From Struthio camelus (Eukaryota > Chordata > Aves > Struthioniformes > Struthionidae), in NCBI RefSeq assembly GCF_040807025.1, contig NC_090942.1:194860247-194924246 (forward strand): 64,000 nt of DNA, read 5' to 3'. Position numbers and translations under genes: made by a program. The notes below the pieces were generated by a model, which was not told the DNA's origin, ran no database searches, and saw only the letters and a list, made by a program, of their open reading frames with translations. Below, piece by piece: positions 35,701 through 49,000 of the stretch. Numbering within the stretch: position 1 is the first letter of the stretch; the number at the start of each line of letters is the position of its first letter.

Positions 35701-38700
35701 AGGGTGGACATGCCACTGGTCAACAGCCTTCAGAGTTAGGTACCAAAAGTCAGGTTTCTTACCGCATCAGATGGCTCATTGTAAACTGGTAGAGACTGTT
35801 GCAATGCAATGGTTACAAAGGCTGTCAAAGCCAAATCCTCTTCTGCTGTCTTAATGCCGCCCTGGAAGATGAGACAGGAAAAGGAAAAGTTAAATGTACG
35901 TGCTTATGAATATGCTTATCAATGCTTTTAAACTATAAAATCACCTTTCACGAATTCAAAGCTCCTCTTGTCAAACCATCTGAGTGTAGGCCTTGCAGTT
36001 CACCCTTTAATTTTACTCAATAACTTGTGTCTTCTACACTGGCAGCCAGTTTTAATTAGGCATTGTTAAGAGCTGAAAAACCTACCACATCCTTCAACTG
36101 GAAATCAAATATTTAACTGTTTAACTCATGGTTAAAAATTTACAGTTTCTCATTGAAATATTTATGGCTTCAATTTCTAACCACTGTTTTTTTCTCTACT
36201 ACTCTTCATAGACTAAAGAGCCCTTTAGAAATCAGAACTTGCGCCCTATGAAGGTGACATACCCATCCACATAACCAGATCATTTCTCAATCTGCTTCTT
36301 GATAAGCTAAATAAAGTGCCCTCCTTAGCATTTTTCTTAAGATCTGCATTTTCATTACCATTTCTCTTTGCAATTCTTTTGTTCATGCTCTCCTCTGGCA
36401 AAAGGACAGATTGTTTGCTTTGAAAGATTTCAGTCTCTGTACAAAAATATCATGAGCTGTTCTTGAAGAAAATGTGAAATAGAAGCTAAGTAGCTCAGCA
36501 TGAACACAGGCGAAAATAAAAAAAAAAAAAACATAGGCCAGGTCTTGAGGTGGTTGTTTTCAATAGCATTGCACCAACTGAGGAACAGGGTTTGAGAGGG
36601 AAAGCCTCACTAATCATTTGAAGAAGATCACTAAAAAAAAAATCTCTTTTTTTAAGGGTAGTACAGAGGTACCTGTATTTTCAATGAATTTTAGAAGGTG
36701 CATATTATTTTTGTACCTAGATGCTTGGAGAGCGTAACAAACTTGTATTTCTGGGTGTTTACACGAGGTGCGTAGGCTAACATAAATTCCTCAGAAGTTC
36801 TATTGTCTGACATCAAGAATAAGCCTCTGGGGCAAGGATCGCTGCTGACAGCTACGTGATCAAAGGGTACAGAGAAGATGGAGCTAGGCAGAACAAGAGG
36901 CAACAAGTATAAGGTGGAAAAAAGAAAATTCTGATTAGATATTAGGAAAAGGTTTTTACCACAAGGATAGTTAAATACCGGAACAGGTTACCCAGAGAGG
37001 TTGTAAGCTATCCTTAGAGGTGTTCAAGACTTGACTGAACAAGGCCCAGAGCAACCTGATCTGAGCACAAGGTTGGACCAGATGACCCCTGGCGGTCCCT
37101 TCCAATTTGTATTATGATTCTATGGGTTTTGGAAATAAAAGGTACAAATTTGTGCATAGCACAAAGATCCCAGTACTAATTTCATACCTACTCTAGAGGT
37201 TGAGATCAGGTGCACAATTATCTGAAGCTGAATCAAAAAATAAAGGTATCAAAATGCAAGCTATACTTCTCTGACATAATGGGTCTTTTAATAGATCATT
37301 GCATTACAGGGTTTGCACTTACGTTACAGATTTCTTTTCTTTTAGATAAATTAGTTGGTACTCAATAAATGAGAATATTCCCTTGATCCCTAACAGCTCT
37401 AAATGTGCAATAGATTCTACAAAAGTCTAAAACACTAAAGACTCACCTGCATAGTCCTGTCCAATACTGGGTGATGGTCATGAAATGAGTTATCCGCCTG
37501 CTGTTGATTAAGCAGGTAGGAAATGGATTTGAGTATGTGATCGTCTTGGACACTAATGTGTTCTCTGCACCTTGTGAGTACTTTAACAATGAAAGCAGTT
37601 AACCTGCATGAAAAAAAATGTCCCAAACTTGTGTTGACATATATTTATAGATGACCGTATTGATGGGAAAAGAAACATACCTGTTCTGTGCAAAGAGTCA
37701 GATTCAACACAGTGAGCTCACTGGAATCCAGTGAGTTATCATGCTCCACCAGAGCTGCAATGACAACGTAAACCCTCCTACTCTATGGCATATGCAAAAT
37801 AATTAGCGGCTAAGTATAAGCCTCTTTCATTAAGGACTAAACCTGCTTAGAGACTTGTATGGCTGACTATCCGTGACAAAAGTACATAGGCAACACTATG
37901 CCCACCAGCTTTTGAAAATCCAGTCCAAATCCCCCAAATAATGCTATTTATCAAATTATAATAGTGATATTTTAGAAAAAAACAGCTAAGGCTGATTATG
38001 AAAAATACACTTACCATACACTGCTGGGGATTTTTTTAAACGCTCCATAGGAACCATCTTCCTTTTGAAACTCAAGCAGCCTAGTATAGCCTATATGAAC
38101 AAGACAGCATATATACCATTCAGAGAATATGCACATTTGTTAGGTGTTTTCATACATCACTTATGTTATCAAGGAGACATGCATTATTAACTAGCGGGAG
38201 AGTACATGGAAGTGTCCTCTAGTATGTTAAAGAGGAATGACTGGGTGAGATGACCTGTGAAACAGATAAAAGGCTAAACTTAAAAGGTGTTATTTGATTT
38301 TGGTTGAGCCATTAGAAGAACCTGAACACTGCAAACATCTGTAGATATGTGGATACCAAGGCATTTTCTGCATAATGAATCTTGGGAGACTTTTTCCCAT
38401 ACAGTCGTCTTTTTAAGCAGTTGATTTTATGGAGCATGGAATCAAAAAGGATACAAAACATCATTTACCGGGTCAGATATAGGCTTAGAAATTAGGAGTT
38501 GTGAGCTCTGTTCTTGATTATGCTGTTATCTGGACAAAGTCTGTATAATTTCTATAGAACTCATTTTCTACCCCAGGGAACTTCTCTAGAAAGTATCAAT
38601 AAAAGCACAATGTAGGAACTGAATGCTGCTAATAATAAATAATCATCAGCATGATTTCATGTTGCTTTAGGCAACCTTAGATAAATGACTAAACACCACC

Positions 38701-39970
38701 ACTCAGCAACTACTGGCATGTGTTTTTAATCTGTGTATTTACCCTTGTTCTTCATTGATGAATTCTGTGCTGCATAGGATCTGAAGCTCATAAAGGCAGG
38801 TGCACTGTCTGTGGTTCAGGGAGACAACTAAGCGTTTTTAGGATATGATTCATCTTGGCCTTTTTTGCACCTATACATTAGGGTGAAATGAGTCACACAC
38901 TGTAACTGCCCTTTTCTATCCAGTAACTCTGAGGGCAGATGACAGTGATCAGCTCAGATTTTCCTTCCATCCAAGGACTCATGCTTCTGAATTAATCATG
39001 GGAGAGGGGTGACTGTGAATGCCAATACTGCTGCAATGTCAGATGTAAACAGTTAGGCACCTAAATCTTGTTTCTCATGCCTTGTCAATGGTACTTCTGC
39101 ATGGCTGTGTTAAGGTAATGCTCAGTCCTTTCTCAAGCAACAAAGCGTAATACGCAATGCAAGGGATTATAAACCAGTGTAGGCTCGTTTCTTTCTTTTT
39201 TGTTGCTTTTTTTTCCTACATACCTCGTTCAATCATCCTAATGGCTTCATCTTTCCGTTCAGGGTTAAGTTTCACCCACTGCTCACTTGCATCCAAGTAC
39301 TCAATAGCATAGACTGCAGGGGCCATTTTCACCATTGTCTGCTCTGCACAGCCTGTTGGCATCTGGATAAGTTTATCAATTCCAGCAGCAGTAAGACAAT
39401 TTTCAACAGACTCCCCCATAATACTCCCTGTAGTAAAAGACATATGCCAAAATACTGTATTTAAAGCTGGCTGATGTAAAAAGAATAAAATATGATATTT
39501 ACTATAGGCTGACACTCGAACATGGCCTGATTACACAGCTGTCTGATACTTCTCATTATGAAACACTGTCTTTAGCTAATTATCACTCTACAAGGCGGAG
39601 GAAGATGAAGGGTGAGAGAATAGGCCCTGGAAAAGCTGAAGGAGGCTGAGGCAATGAAGGAGCACAAAGGAGAAAGTCCTGGGGCTGTTGGAGGCAGCGA
39701 AGCAGGAAGAGGGAGAAAGACTGGTGCCTCAGGTTCAGGCTGGAAAATTCTTGTCAAATCAGACTTGGTCCTCCCACAGAGCACAAAGAAAATGGCCTTA
39801 AATATGTAAGACATTTGGGGCAACTTTTTTTTTCCTATGATTTTTGTCATTTGATGAGTTCAAGCACTTTAGAATGGGGATTGGAAATGGATAGCCTTTG
39901 TCTCAAGGATGCATTATTTTATAGTTCCTGGGAAATTCTGTGTATTTGCTATCAGATAATGATATATGTA

Positions 39971-40007
<37 letters not shown>

Positions 40008-43000
40008 GATTTGATTAAATGAATATATAGTTATAGATATCTTCTCACTAGAAAAGCAGACCTTTCCAGAACTTGTAGATCACAGTCTGATGTCTTTATT
40101 TCTGAAGAATTCTGTGGACTTCAAAAGGACTACTTGCTGTGTGGGGTTATTAGAGAAGGTGAACCCTTTCCTTCTTTTCTGCCCTTTCCATAAAGGTAGT
40201 CTGGGGACAGTGAGGCAGGAGGGACTGCATGAAGCTATTATCCAGTTCAAGTGGGGAGGAGTAATTAGAAAGGGTAAAGTACTGGATCAGTCTCAGGTTT
40301 CTCTTCTTCTATGGCCTGGGCATGTAGCACAAAATATTTGAATCATGGCAGAAAGCCTAGGAAGGACTGGAGACTCAATGTTAAGGAGTCAGCAGAAAAA
40401 AGGTGCATATACTGTGCCACTTATGGAAAAGTTACTGCCAAAAAGTTACATTTACCTTTCAGGCTAATAAACACGTGACTGTCAGAACCTGGTACCATAT
40501 CAGATGGTCTGTTCAGGTCCAGTGAACGGGACTTAACTGTAGAGAAATAATAAAGACTTACATTGCTTTGAATGCAAATAACATACGCTGTAATTTTGGA
40601 ACAGACTTTTCATGAAATGTCTCACAGTTGATAGCAATTATGGCAGAAATGTTATAAGAAATGTTAAATGGAAATTTATGGAAAAAAATTATCTTGCTTT
40701 AACTTAGTTTAATTTTCAGTCATCCACACTGTTCGTTGGACTGAAACGAAGAATTTAATTTCACTTTTTAATTTCTTTTAAAACCCTGTAATAATAAAAG
40801 AATGCTACATGGAAACACAGAAATAATACAAATCACTTCTAAAAGTTTAGAATTAAATGACTGGGCTTTCCTGAGGTTTTTGGCATTTTTTTGGATAAAG
40901 AGATTTCTGACAAGTTTCTGTCAACCCAAAGCAACATTTTTGTGTTAAGAAATATTTCATCACACTTGTTGAATGTTCACACCAGGCTTTACAAGAACTG
41001 CCCCTACTCCAAACTTCATCTGTATCTCACTCTTCCGTGTAACTTACAGTCACTATTAATGCACATGGTCTGCTCTTCTCTCCGCAAAACACCTTCAGCC
41101 TGTACAATTGAGGCAGGGGGGGAAAAAAAAAAAAAAAGTCAAACTTTTTGCAGGCACTCACACCTGAGAATAAGCTACGTGAAACTTTGGTCTAAGCCCT
41201 TACGGTAGACCAGCAGATGGCAGAAGTAGTTTTGTTTTGGAGTGAGATTTCTCTCCAGATGAAACTGAAGCTTGAAATCAGAATTTCAGTCTCTCAGATG
41301 AAATGCTAATGAACTCTACTGGCCTTTTTGTTATTATTGACACATTTCCCTGGATGAAATACTATAAACCAAAAATAACTCAGAAGATTAAAACTTCAAA
41401 GTTTGTTTTCAGCTCAATGTACTATGCAAGTCAAGTTCTCGGCAGGACTCTATTTATACACTGGTCATCTATGAAGTTCACTAACTTCTGAGTTCATATT
41501 GTTGATAAAATTCAAATTTACTTTCCTGCTAATTTCCACATATCCCAAAAGCCTATATTTTGATGAAGGTCTGTTTACAGCCACCTTAATTGTTTTGGTA
41601 TAGCACTGAATTCTGAGACAGTATTTATCTGTAGAAAAGCTATGGTTTGTAACAATGATTTCTCAGCATCCCTTGCCTTATCTTTATTGCTGGGACTATG
41701 CCTTCACATTAATGGTGCAAGGAGTCATATTCTTCCCTTTTTATGTAATTTAAATATGGCTCAGCGTGCTTCTAATGTGCTGTAATGAGTCTGTGCTAGT
41801 CAGCGCTGACTTTGAAAATGGCACCTCCTTTTCATTATTTCAAAAGAGAACAATAAGATCAAATAATCAATACAGCATCTTTCTTTTCCTTTGCGTTCTC
41901 CACCTATGCAACTGCTTAGCTTGAAGATCCACTAACTAGAGGGAATAAAATAGGGTTAAATACTGTGATTAGCAGAGGTTATTTCCCTCTCAAAATATCG
42001 GTAGATGAACAACTTCAAGCTTGGCTTCATAAGGGAAAATAGACCTTCTATAAATATTGATGAGGCACGTGGAAGCTAAATACTAAGTGATGACCACTGG
42101 CTGTATGAAGAATGTTGCAACAGTGTTGTGAGTAGAGCATTGCCTTTTTGCCTTACAGAATAATTCTTGCCACATACAGGAGTCACAAGCCCACCCCAGG
42201 GTGAAGTTTCTTCCCTGTGCTATAGCGTCCTTTTAGTCCTTGCTGAGAATTAGACTTCTTGAGATTGCTCCCAACCTTATGTTTCTAGGATTTCTTTCCC
42301 TTCACAAGAGCTCTGCACATAAAGCATAGTCTTATTTGAGGAGAAAGACGTATTTATGATGTGTCTGCCCTCTCCTAGTTATACTTACCACAACTTTGAG
42401 GTTCTTTCTGATACTATCACTGTGCCCAGAAACTGGGTCAAAAGCAGTAATAGTAATTGGAATTTCTCCTACAGTCAGAGGAACAACTGAGAAATAGGCC
42501 GGTGTTGCTGAGTTCGCCTTGGCTGTCAGCTTCAGCTGCACAGGCTTTTCTTCTGTTTCTGCAGTGCACAGCTCCTTCTCTGCAGCCATCTTCACTGTAA
42601 CCTACAGAGACAAGGCCTTTGCTCAGAAACAAAATAGCGATATAGACATTCTGCAAACAGAAATTATTTTCCTCTTAGCTCCCTTAAATTTCTTATTCTC
42701 CACCTATGAAGATGGAAAACCTTTTCACCAGGAGGTGGTCAAACATGGCAAAGGTTACCCAAAGAGACTGTGCAATCTCCGTCCTTGGAGATGCTCTGTG
42801 TTTGATCGGACAGGGCCCTGGACTTGCTGCTCCACCTGGACTTGCTCTTAGCAGGAGGTTGGACTAGAAGCCTCCTGAGGTCCCTCCAACCTGAATTCTC
42901 CTATGATCTTATGGTCTGTTTACACTCATCAATACTGGTGAGGGCTATGAAGGTAAATTAGCTAGTAATTATTCATTACATTGAATATACGTTGTAGTTT

Positions 43001-46000
43001 TGGAAGATCCTTGAACCATAGGGAAGTAAAAAGGATAGTACACTCTTCTAGGTCTGCTCCATTCAACCCATTTCAGAAGATGCCAGCCGGCAGAGTTGGC
43101 TGAGGTAAGAGATAAAGGTATTGGACTACCTACTCACAAAATACCTCTGCATTTTCTATATCTGTTTTTTCAGTAGCTCAGTGTTTCCCAGACTGGCAGA
43201 CAGCAAAAAAGTAGCTGGTTACTTCAATAATGTGGGAGAAGACATGTCCAAAAGACATGGAATTTGGTAGTATAACCATTTACCGTTACTGTGGTAAATG
43301 AAATCTATCTTATACAGCAAGTCTGATGAGCAAGCAGAATTGGATCCTGTTCTTGGTGAAACTTTCAAAATGGGAGCACAGTGTTCGGGTTTTAGGAGGG
43401 CAATGAAAGGCTGTCGGGTTAGCTCTATTTTACAGATAGATAGCTATATAGCTAACTAGATCTGCATATCACAGTAGCCAGTGGTAATACTACCTGGAGA
43501 TCTTTAGGTAGATAGTTGTAAATCACTGCTTTTATTTCTAGTTGTTCATGTCGTTTAACAGAGTACGGTAACCTCATGGATATAAAAAAGTCTTTGAAAA
43601 CCTCAAAGGTGTGAGGGTCAGCTATGCAAAATCCTGGAGTAAGAAAAAAAACAGAGCTGAGAATTAAACACTTAACATCATTAGTTGATAAAAAATCAGG
43701 TGTCTAGCCAGAACTCAATGCCAGGGCTCCTCCAAGGTCAAGAGCAGGAGGAGACAGGTATCTCCCGAAAGCATCTTCACCTTGTTTTCTTTATATATGT
43801 ATGTGTATGTAGCCCTTAACGTCTAGCTGAGTTTCAATACAGCATAAAAAGGAAGATTAAATAGAATGGTCAAAAGATTATATTTTGCAATATAGACTGT
43901 CTCACCCTGTCAATTTAGCATTGCAACAATACACATTCTCTATTCATGAGTATAAAGCAATCCAATAAAAGAAGAATACTTTTACCTTTTTGGGGAGATA
44001 TACTTATTGCTTGAATTTCCCAGGTAGTTATAGAGTCAGGAGCAATGTTTTTTACACTAAGAAACAGAAAATAAAGTCTATTAAGAAGAATGTATGAAAT
44101 GTTAACGTTATTTGCTGAAGTTTGAGGATTGTAAGGGAAAAAAGTATTCCCTCAGTAGTGGAAACAAAATACTTGCAAATTTTCTGAATTCTTTGTACCA
44201 GGTAACACATAAAACTGATATTTATATAAATTTTATTATACAAATTAAGCTGGATTCATCTATTCAGGTAATATAGTACCTATGGTTTCCAGGATTGTTC
44301 ACTTCTTCTAAATTCCACCACCAGCTCTCTGGAAAATAACTGCGCAAGCTGATGGAAGTTTCATCAAATATGTCATCTTCGTGAAGATCATAATCTGTAA
44401 GATAAAAGTGGGATTCTGTTCTGAAGTCTTTGGCTGCTGACTTTACACTGTCTTACAGGACACCCTGTCAGAGAGAAAGTAGCATGAAAAATATTCTGTA
44501 TTCATCTGGGTTTGATCCTGTGCATTTCAAAAAAAGGTGAAAAAGGGATGCAATGACCCTGGGGATGCAAATGATTGTCTTTGAACAAAAGCATAAATCT
44601 TCCTTCCAAGCTCAATAATTATATGCTACCAAATAAGAAAATATTCCCCTGTAGTTATGAGTGGCAAAGCTATTCCCGCTTCCCAGTCACATATTTGTGA
44701 TAGAGCGTGCAAGTGAGATCAGAGAAAAATGGTAGCAGAAATCACACTTTGAATATGGTCATTTTCAATGCGAAGGATTTTTTTTTTTTGGTAACATGAG
44801 CTCCTGTGTGATCAGAGATAGATATTAGGGAGAAGAAAAGAAGAGAGAGAGATAAAATTATCCCTTTATATGAGATAGTGTTTTGCAAGTACTTGGAAGC
44901 TGTAATAATAGTACCACTAATAAAACACTTGTGAAAGACAAGGTTGCTCAGAGACTTGACTGGGGATCCCCCCTTTACTCTGCTCAGCCGTTTGCACCCT
45001 CCCAGGGTGCAGGCAGAGCCCAGTAGTTCCATGTTAAAGCGGTTCTGGCTGCAAAGGCTGCTAAAGCGATTCCTGCCTTTTCTCACCCCAAGAAGTTACC
45101 CTTTCACTCTCTCACGCTCAGCAGCGGCCCTGCAGCATTTGACCCCCCTTAACCCTCCCTTGTCCCCTATATGAAGGATATTTTTCTTTTGACAGTTGCA
45201 TGTCACCAATCTTTACATCGGGCCAATCCCACTCCACTTCTTCGCTTTGCCGCCTCCTTCCTGAGGGCTGTGGCCTTCTCGCAACAGACCTTGAAAGCTT
45301 TTTTGCATTCAGTGGAACCAGCAATTTTTGTTAGCCTTTTCTCACAAGAAAACCTCATGGGATTTAATTTCATTCCATCATGACAGCATTTTCGTAGACC
45401 AGGGTGTTCATATTTGCTGGCTGTAACATAATTAAAGCCCAGGATTAGTGCTGTGGAAGCAGCAGTAGACATAAAGGTGTTCATTCTACTTATTGTACTT
45501 ATTCCTGTCATTCTTTGCAGTTAACATTGACTGGTATTGCAACAGTCTAGCAGCAATCGGGGACCTGTGACTATCCTAAAAATACAATACAAACATAAAA
45601 GCAAAGGGTGGGCCTTACCCCATCCTAGAGTTTTTTCTTCACATGGAGATTACAAATTAAAAATGCCTCCTTAACACACTAGAATTAGATATCCTGGTAG
45701 AAATAATCATGTCATTGTTCTTGTTCTTGAAGAAAATGACAAATTTCAGAAGTTACGAAGAACCTGGCTTCAAGCCTTGGTAACTTTTGGCAAGAAAATA
45801 TCAATTTGTGTAATCTGGTCTAAAGGAAAGCTTTTTATTATTATTATTTTTTAAATTTAGATCGTATATTATATTAGCATTTCTCTTATTTGGAGCACAA
45901 ACTGCCAAAGCTAGCACAATTTTGAAGCAGAATATCACCAAAAAGTGGGATCTAGGCAACAAATTCTAGCCATAAAAATAATTTTCAAAAAATGGTCTTT

Positions 46001-49000
46001 CTCTTGAATATACAGCTTGAAGAATATAACGCTATCTCATTCTATGACACGATATCGAGTAGAAGTGCTTTGCATTTGGGTTTAGAAGATGGTGAATGAG
46101 TTTCCATTTGCAGCTATATCATTGTTTGTTGGTTTTGTTTTTTGATTTTTTTTTTGATAAATGCACATGGCACATCATGGCATTGTATACACCCTTGCAT
46201 GAGGTTATATCACATAACACAAGAATTGGTACTGTGAGTGTGCTGCTGTCCTGTACTGTCCCATCACTTGCTGCTTGACAAACGCCAGCTACTTCTCTTT
46301 GCCTTTCCCTTTACTATGTGGGCATACCAATTCCTGACATTATCTTCTGGAAATCCAATGATCTCTTCTGCCTTCTGGTATCCTGGGGGCATTTATAGCC
46401 TGGGAAAGTGGAACAGAAAGGCTTGGTTATGATACTGTGATAATAAGAGTCTCATCAGGTAAATCAGAGAAGATCCATCTCAGGATCCAGCTCATTCGCA
46501 AAAGCCCTACAATTTACAGAGTTACCTTATAGCCCTGGCTGACTGCCCCAGCTGAATTAGGTGCCCAAAGATCAACAGCCAAGATCTGAACTACCTGAGC
46601 TACTGGCACTCAGTGGAAGAACAGAAAAAAAAAATCCACATAGAAGGGAAGTCTTACAACAGTACAACAATAGAATGTTTCTAATTTTTAAATAATCAAA
46701 CCCCCCTCAGATATGTTGTGATCTTGCGTAAACATCTAAAATAAACGATAGATTGCGCTTACCTTCCCGAAAATTGGATTTAATTGTATCTGATAAAAAG
46801 GCCAGACCCATATCAGTAAAAACTTGTACATTATCTGCACCGCCACCTGCAGAACATCCAAGATCATAGGAATTCATAGCATTAAAGACCTGTCAAATAA
46901 AAAAGCACAGATGGACTGTGCACACTTGCAAAAGTTTCTTTTTTTCTTTATATACAAAAACAATATTGCAACCTATTGCACAGTTGCTCAATATACAGAA
47001 GCAAGACGAACTGGTAGTACAAGCTACACTTAAATACTAAGATTAAAGCTGATGGATGTTTTAGTTGGGGAATAATTTCAATTAATTTATGTTAATTTAC
47101 GAACGTGTCTGCCATAGAATGGAAATACCCAGACAGCTGGTCTTAAATATATTGTGAATTGCAAGAACAAAAACATTTTCAAGATCATCAAAGCTTTGAT
47201 TAAGTAATTGATAGCCATTAATTGCATTCTGGTCCTCTCTCTAGCCATGCCAAAAGTTACTTGACTAGTGGACATGATATTTTCTTCTTGTAGATATCTT
47301 ACTTTTTTGGATGTAAGCTTATTTTGCTTGTTCAGAATAAAAACTGCTCTATCAACCACAGCTAAGGCCACTATTCCCGCATGGTCCGTTTCAATCAGTA
47401 AATTGACGTTGTCTGTTGGTTTATATTTCTCATGTTCTGTCCTCAGTTTGATCTAAATAGAAAATATTGAAACAAAAATATCATATTTGTTAATAAAATG
47501 CAAATACTTTTTGGCCAGCTGATACTGTCAGCTGTGATTGTCAATGGTTAGACACTGGGGGGGCATTCCTGCTTCTATTTGGGATCCTGCCTTTTGGAAG
47601 AAATAGATGCAGACATAACCCACTGGGGCAGGTAAGAGAGGGCTCCAAGATTTGTGTGTCTATGTGAGATATTCAGCCCTGTGTTTCAATGGGACTCAAG
47701 CGTCACTGGGAATTAAAAGTATGCATAAGGGTTTTGCTGAACTAGGGCCTTCAAAATTATTTTTTTTATTTTCCAGTGGAAACAAAATCACCATGAAATA
47801 GACATAGGAAAAAACAACTAATTTATATCAAAAATACAGTGTGTAATAGTACCATCTCCTTTCTATGTCCCGTTTGCATTTTTCAGCATGACTGAGTTCA
47901 GATCAGGTGCATATCTGATGTAGATATTACTGTAGTTTTTGGTGGAAATAGCCATGGTGATTCTGAGCTTAATAGAATTATTTTTTAAATGCCAATCTCA
48001 GTTAAATGGGGTTTTCTTACTTGATAAGTGCGGAATTGGCTCTTTAGCCTGGAGTGTGTTAGAGATGGACATTTTTTTCCAGCAAACTTTTTTCCCAATG
48101 GAATATCATCTTCTTTAAAAAAAAAAATGGAGGGAGAAAAATAATTTGAATGTCTTGCACTTTTCAATGTTTCATTCTATTGGGAAAAATATTATTGTCT
48201 TACTTTTTCCTTTTTACTTTATGACACCAGAAAAGAGGATGAGTAAGGTGTAAAAAAGGGTAGAGGGACTTATATTGTTTCTACATTTCATTTTCTAATG
48301 CAAAGAAGTTTAAAAAAAAAGTGATTTGGAAGTGCTATGGACTCTCAGAAAATCACTTTTAACAGAAGTGAAAATTTGAAAAATTACTTTCAATTCCTTT
48401 TAATTTTTTTCAAAAAATATACTTTACTTCCTTTTACTTGATAAATTCCATTGCAACCTGACAAATTTCTAAAGAGATTTTATCCCTTGCAAAAGTTTTA
48501 CTAACGGTGTTTTTTATTATCTAGACATTTGCAGAGAGAGATTTACCTGCCCGAAACTCTATTTTCTGCCTTTTTCAGGTATAACCTGTCCTATAGAAGA
48601 ACATCGTCTCTGCCATCAGTTTTGGGAAACTTTCCCAGATATACTTTTTAGCAAGAATCCTGAGGACTCTCTTTTTCAATAGAAACTAAAATTTCCAGCA
48701 TATCTGTCATTTATAACTCCAAATCTGAAGTGTACCTGCACTCACTCTCTCTGCAGATATCCCTGTTTTTTATTTCAGAATGTAATGATTAAAGCATTTT
48801 GCTTTGACTGTACCTTTCCTTCGCAGACATCCACAACGTCTACCCATATGGAATCGGCGACGATCTCCTTATGACCCTTGTTCTCAACGAAGTAGTAAGC
48901 TAAGAAGCGAAAGGCGGGCACCATGTTCTCTGTGATTTTAAGGTTTATTATTTTGTTTGAGTAGGGAACCCTCCCCAAAAGCTCAGCTTGCCCCTTTGTC

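Noticed and set aside
46262-46312. Alternative exon 16 reading KGKAKRSSW
   Set aside because: The acceptor has a poor pyrimidine tract, and the only phase-correct donor (C-GTTTGT) is weak. It has no similarity to C4 beyond being basic.
46521-46546. Another short candidate exon between exons 15 and 17 (reads GAVSQGYK)
   Set aside because: It ends in the wrong phase for exon 17 and has neither a basic site nor C4 similarity.
48021-48112. Possible extra C4 exon between exons 13 and 14 (open frame with [15 protein letters not shown]-rich AAAG acceptor and GTAAG donor)
   Set aside because: It is 92 bases long between two phase-0 exons, so it would shift the frame, and in the correct phase it contains TAA. 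Exons 13 and 14 align directly with mammalian C4 without it. I regard it as a decoy exon.
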